Origin: Flavobacteriaceae bacterium | GTDB taxonomy: Bacteria > Bacteroidota > Bacteroidia > Flavobacteriales > Flavobacteriaceae | Reading direction: 5' to 3' | Assembly: GCA_029248405.1 (NCBI GenBank) | Contig: JAQWJJ010000002.1 | Coordinates: 51,544 to 115,543 of the forward strand | DNA: 64,000 nt | Shown: one piece after another, positions 61,482 through 64,000 of the stretch | Position numbering within the stretch: the first letter of the stretch is position 1 | How the letters are laid out: every line of letters begins with the position of its first letter | Notes under the pieces: model-generated | The model's input: only the letters and a program-made list of their open reading frames with translations | What the model was told of the DNA's origin: nothing | The model's database searches: none | Program-made: the position numbers and the translations under genes

Positions 61482-62774
61482 CTAGTTGTACAGGTAGTCG
61501 GGTTGTTCAGCAGACCAATCTATATCTTTTTGTACTTGCTCTCCGATGTCCAATTTTTGATACAAGTCTTTGGTACGGTCTTCAATGTCTTCGATAGAGG
61601 TCTTGAGTTTTCGGGCAATGGAACCATTGGTTTTGCCTTCCGATATATACTGAAGCAGTTTGATCTCAATAGCGTCTAAATCATATTGCATGATGAGGTT
61701 TTCGAGATACATGTCCTCCACTAGTTTTTCTGTTTTGATCCGCGCACTCAATGCATCTTGACGTTCTACAAAAATTCTCATTTCTAGTTGTCTTAATTCA
61801 CGATCAGTTTTAAGACTTTGCATGCGGTTAATGATGCCGTAAGTCAGCAAAAGACCTTGCATGATCGTGATGAATTTTAAAAGACCGGTGCCAGGGCCAA
61901 TCAGGCTATCGCCCAGCAGTTCCAAAATGAATTGATCGACAAAGACCAAAAAGGGAAGGGCCGATGCAATCACGTAAAGTTTGACATAACTCTTTGCGCT
62001 AAATTGGGCAATGGCCAGATAGAGGTAACGTGCCAAAGCCAACAGCATCGTTGCTTTAGCGATTTGTCCGAACACCGTATTTTGGGACAGTGCTAAAAAT
62101 ATTATGGCCAGTGCACTTGTGGTCATGACAATCCACGCAAAGCCTTTTATTTTTGGTGCTTTTTCTTTAGCCAATAAATAGTGATGAGCGAATAACAATT
62201 GGGCACTGATCATCACGAACATCAAAGTTGTTTGAAACAACTCGTTGTATAAATTCTCGACAAAAAATAAATGACCAATACCATCTCCCACAAATAAAAA
62301 GGCAATCAATGTGGTGATTGCGCCGGCAAAAAAAGCAAAAGTCTTGTCTTTGAATAACACAAAGCAAAAGAAGTTGACCAAGGCCAACATGATGATGAAA
62401 CCATAAAACGCTCCTTGAGCAAAAAGATGACCTTGATCAAATTTTTCTTTTTGTGGACCTATTGAGTTTAGGTCTGCACGTGTAGCAGGCAACACCATAT
62501 TTTTGTACGAAAATTCTGATGTACTCGATTTTTTTGTCGGATCCTCTACCGAATTGATAAGCTGATTTGGGCTCTGTGTCGGTAAAGGGTTATGGACCTG
62601 AACTTTTACAACATCATTTCTAAAAAATGAAATTGGTTTAGCTTCGTCTAAGACAATACTGGCGGGGCTTGAGGCGATTACAACGGAATGTTCTACAGGC
62701 GCTTTGGCAAAAGTATGCGCCATGAGAATCGGTGATAAAACACCACATAATAATACTAGAAATTGGGTTTTCAT
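61482..62774 (-). CDS. 7-helix membrane regulator with C-terminal LuxR-type helix-turn-helix
   Basis: 430 residues from the ATG at 62774. Signal peptide, a ~100-residue periplasmic part, seven membrane helices (about residues 120-335), a coiled-coil link and a C-terminal HTH of the LuxR type (L-D-A-I-E-I-K-L-L-Q-Y-I-S-E-G-K-T-N-G-S-I-A-R-K). This is the 7TMR-DISM-like layout used for sensing extracellular ligands, but DNA-binding by a membrane-tethered HTH is unusual. The upstream region has a 20-nt tandem repeat, and the gene is transcribed away from it. Confidence 0.8.
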   Translation of the reverse strand: MKTQFLVLLCGVLSPILMAHTFAKAPVEHSVVIASSPASIVLDEAKPISFFRNDVVKVQVHNPLPTQSPNQLINSVEDPTKKSSTSEFSYKNMVLPATRADLNSIGPQKEKFDQGHLFAQGAFYGFIIMLALVNFFCFVLFKDKTFAFFAGAITTLIAFLFVGDGIGHLFFVENLYNELFQTTLMFVMISAQLLFAHHYLLAKEKAPKIKGFAWIVMTTSALAIIFLALSQNTVFGQIAKATMLLALARYLYLAIAQFSAKSYVKLYVIASALPFLVFVDQFILELLGDSLIGPGTGLLKFITIMQGLLLTYGIINRMQSLKTDRELRQLEMRIFVERQDALSARIKTEKLVEDMYLENLIMQYDLDAIEIKLLQYISEGKTNGSIARKLKTSIEDIEDRTKDLYQKLDIGEQVQKDIDWSAEQPDYLYN

Positions 62775-62813
62775 AGTAGGTTGATTTTCAAATTTGGGTA
62801 GTCCAATATACAC

Positions 62814-62866
62814 AAAAAATGCACTTTATCTATAAAAAATGCATTTTATCCGATAAAAGTGCATTT
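62814..62866. repeat. three-copy operator-like repeat upstream of the LuxR-like gene
   Basis: Two direct copies, AAAAAATGCACTTTATC (62814-62830) and AAAAAATGCATTTTATC (62834-62850), exactly 20 nt apart start to start, followed after one base by an inverted copy, GATAAAAGTGCATTT (62852-62866). A 20-bp period is two turns of the helix, so a regulator could bind on one face. The array is 40-92 nt before the LuxR-like start codon. Confidence 0.75.
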
Positions 62867-62873
62867 AATGAAC

Positions 62874-62895
62874 AAAGCAGCCCGAAGGCTGCTTT
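62874..62895 (-). terminator. fumC terminator with UUCG tetraloop
   Basis: A 9-bp perfect stem, AAAGCAGCC paired with GGCTGCTTT. On the minus strand the loop is UUCG closed by C-G, followed by a short U-rich tail. It lies about 20 nt after the fumC stop. Confidence 0.8.
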
Positions 62896-62915
62896 TCAAA
62901 AATGAAGTGGTTATT

Positions 62916-64000
62916 TTATTTGCCGACCATTTCTTCTGGACGAACCCAAAGATCAAATTCTTCTGCAGTAAGGTGTTCAAGTTGTACCGCTGCTTCTTTG
63001 AGCGTGGTGCCATTGGCGTGGGCGGTATTCGCAATTTCGGCTGCCTTGTAATAGCCGATTTTGGTGTTCAGGGCAGTGACAAGCATCAAGGAGTTGTTCA
63101 GTTGTTTTTCAATCACTTCATGATTTGGTGTGATGCCTTGGGCGCAATGCTCATCAAAACTCACACAAGCGTCACCGAGTAGGGTGGCAGAGGATAATAA
63201 ATTGGCTGCCATAAGCGGTTTGAAAACATTGAGTTCGAAGTGGCCTTGAAGCCCCCCAACGGCTATTGCCATATCGTTGCCAATGACTTGCGCGCATACC
63301 ATGGTCAGTGCTTCACATTGTGTTGGGTTTACCTTTCCAGGCATGATTGATGACCCGGGTTCGTTCGCCGGTATATTGATCTCACCAATTCCACTGCGAG
63401 GTCCACTGGCCAATAGACGAATGTCGTTGGCGATTTTATTCAGTGAAACAGCCAATTGCTTTAAGGCGCCATGGGTTTCAACGATGGCATCATGTGCGGC
63501 AAGTGCTTCAAACTTATTGTGTGCAGTGATAAAAGGCAAATGAGTAAACTCTGCAATATAAGAGGCGACTTTAAGATCGTAACCTTTGGGAGTGTTGATC
63601 CCTGTTCCCACGGCTGTTCCGCCTAAAGCTAATTCGGTAAGATGGGGGAGTGTATGGTTGAGCGCCTTAATGCCATGAGCAATTTGTGAGGCATAACCGC
63701 TGAATTCTTGACCTAAAGTTAAGGGGGTCGCATCCATGAGGTGGGTGCGACCAATTTTTACGACGGCATCAAAATCTTTTGCATGCTGATTTAAGGTTTG
63801 CTGCAACTGTGTCAAACCAGGCAAGGTGACTTCCATGATCTTTTTGAGCCCCGAAATATGCATTGCTGTAGGGAAGGTATCATTGGACGATTGTGATTTG
63901 TTGACATCATCATTGGGTAGAAGTGTTTTTTCCCCTTCACCAATGATGTGGCCCGCCAATTGATGCGCTCTGTTGGCAATCACTTCATTGACATTCATAT
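62916..64000 (-). CDS. fumC: class II fumarate hydratase (5' end outside window)
   Basis: 360 C-terminal residues; the first ~100 lie beyond the right edge. It catalyses fumarate to malate in the TCA cycle without an iron-sulfur cluster. Landmarks: [11 protein letters not shown] at the window edge, [27 protein letters not shown], the family signature [12 protein letters not shown] and the catalytic loop Ser in it. The stop is followed by a UUCG terminator. It shares the region with a LuxR-type regulator but has its own terminator. Confidence 0.96.
   Translation of the reverse strand, partial: MNVNEVIANRAHQLAGHIIGEGEKTLLPNDDVNKSQSSNDTFPTAMHISGLKKIMEVTLPGLTQLQQTLNQHAKDFDAVVKIGRTHLMDATPLTLGQEFSGYASQIAHGIKALNHTLPHLTELALGGTAVGTGINTPKGYDLKVASYIAEFTHLPFITAHNKFEALAAHDAIVETHGALKQLAVSLNKIANDIRLLASGPRSGIGEINIPANEPGSSIMPGKVNPTQCEALTMVCAQVIGNDMAIAVGGLQGHFELNVFKPLMAANLLSSATLLGDACVSFDEHCAQGITPNHEVIEKQLNNSLMLVTALNTKIGYYKAAEIANTAHANGTTLKEAAVQLEHLTAEEFDLWVRPEEMVGK

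Noticed and set aside
1..64000. tRNA/rRNA genes, CRISPR arrays, insertion sequences, prophage or attachment sites
   Set aside because: I looked through the intergenic gaps for T-arm patterns, regularly spaced repeats and transposase-like frames and found none; a covariance and repeat search would be the decisive check.

Overview
The window reads as ordinary chromosome from a Bacteroidota bacterium, most likely a marine-type member of Flavobacteriia or a close relative. Evidence is the recurrent promoter box TAnnTTTG (often TATCTTTG) close upstream of start codons, the lack of obvious Shine-Dalgarno sequences, a futalosine-independent menaquinone pathway as the quinone route, a fused ResB/CcsA cytochrome c assembly protein, a fused E1 alpha/beta 2-oxoacid dehydrogenase, SurA/PpiC/OmpH outer-membrane chaperone genes, and small membrane proteins typical of the group. 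There are no rRNA or tRNA genes, CRISPR arrays, insertion sequences or phage genes that I can see. Coding density is high, with many 1-8 nt overlaps. Both ends cut genes: the tail of a 5'-nucleotidase-like gene at the left, and fumC at the right.

Layout. 1-8.7 kb: nucleotidase tail, haem-binding protein, guaB, an OmpH/Skp chaperone, then three consecutive SurA/PpiC-like periplasmic foldases and a MoxR ATPase. 9-11.2 kb: aconitase. 11.3-14.6 kb (minus): a tightly overlapping three-gene operon of an exported GH109/Gfo-Idh-MocA protein, a GHMP sugar kinase and a nucleotidyltransferase, which together look like an amino-sugar (possibly GalNAc) salvage route. 14.7-20.2 kb: first half of the menaquinone locus (thioesterase, menF, menD, a CvfB-like S1 protein, menB). 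20.3-32.9 kb (minus): E1 dehydrogenase; the uvrA - LOG - degenerate M1 peptidase/beta-barrel - small membrane protein operon; a membrane protein of unknown function; ggt-acpH. 33-39.4 kb: glmM, an LpxL-type acyltransferase, dnaK, a PD-(D/E)XK protein, holA, DoxX. 39.6-45 kb: second half of the menaquinone locus (menA, menC, CPBP protease, menE) plus an M24 peptidase. 45-50 kb: an MCC-type carboxyltransferase, a 59-residue membrane protein, ettA, a HAD phosphatase and a CAT-fold protein. 50.1-58.2 kb (minus): an apparent eight-gene operon (DUF2520, KdsC-like, UbiA-like, Maf, MscS, PIG-L deacetylase, a 45-residue membrane protein, a sodium:solute symporter) closed by a UUCG-loop terminator. 58.2-64 kb: ccsBA, a 7TM/LuxR-type regulator with an unusual repeat array upstream, and fumC.

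Functionally the region is mostly core metabolism: TCA cycle (aconitase, fumarase), menaquinone and cytochrome c for respiration, envelope biogenesis, DNA repair/replication and proteostasis. I found no clearly new defence or mobile system. The most interesting items are the three-gene sugar salvage operon, the PIG-L/micro-protein/symporter tail of the eight-gene operon, the near-leaderless promoters, the menaquinone cluster split by about 19 kb, the zinc-less M1 peptidase fused to a barrel, the repeats upstream of the LuxR-type gene and a palindrome upstream of dnaK.
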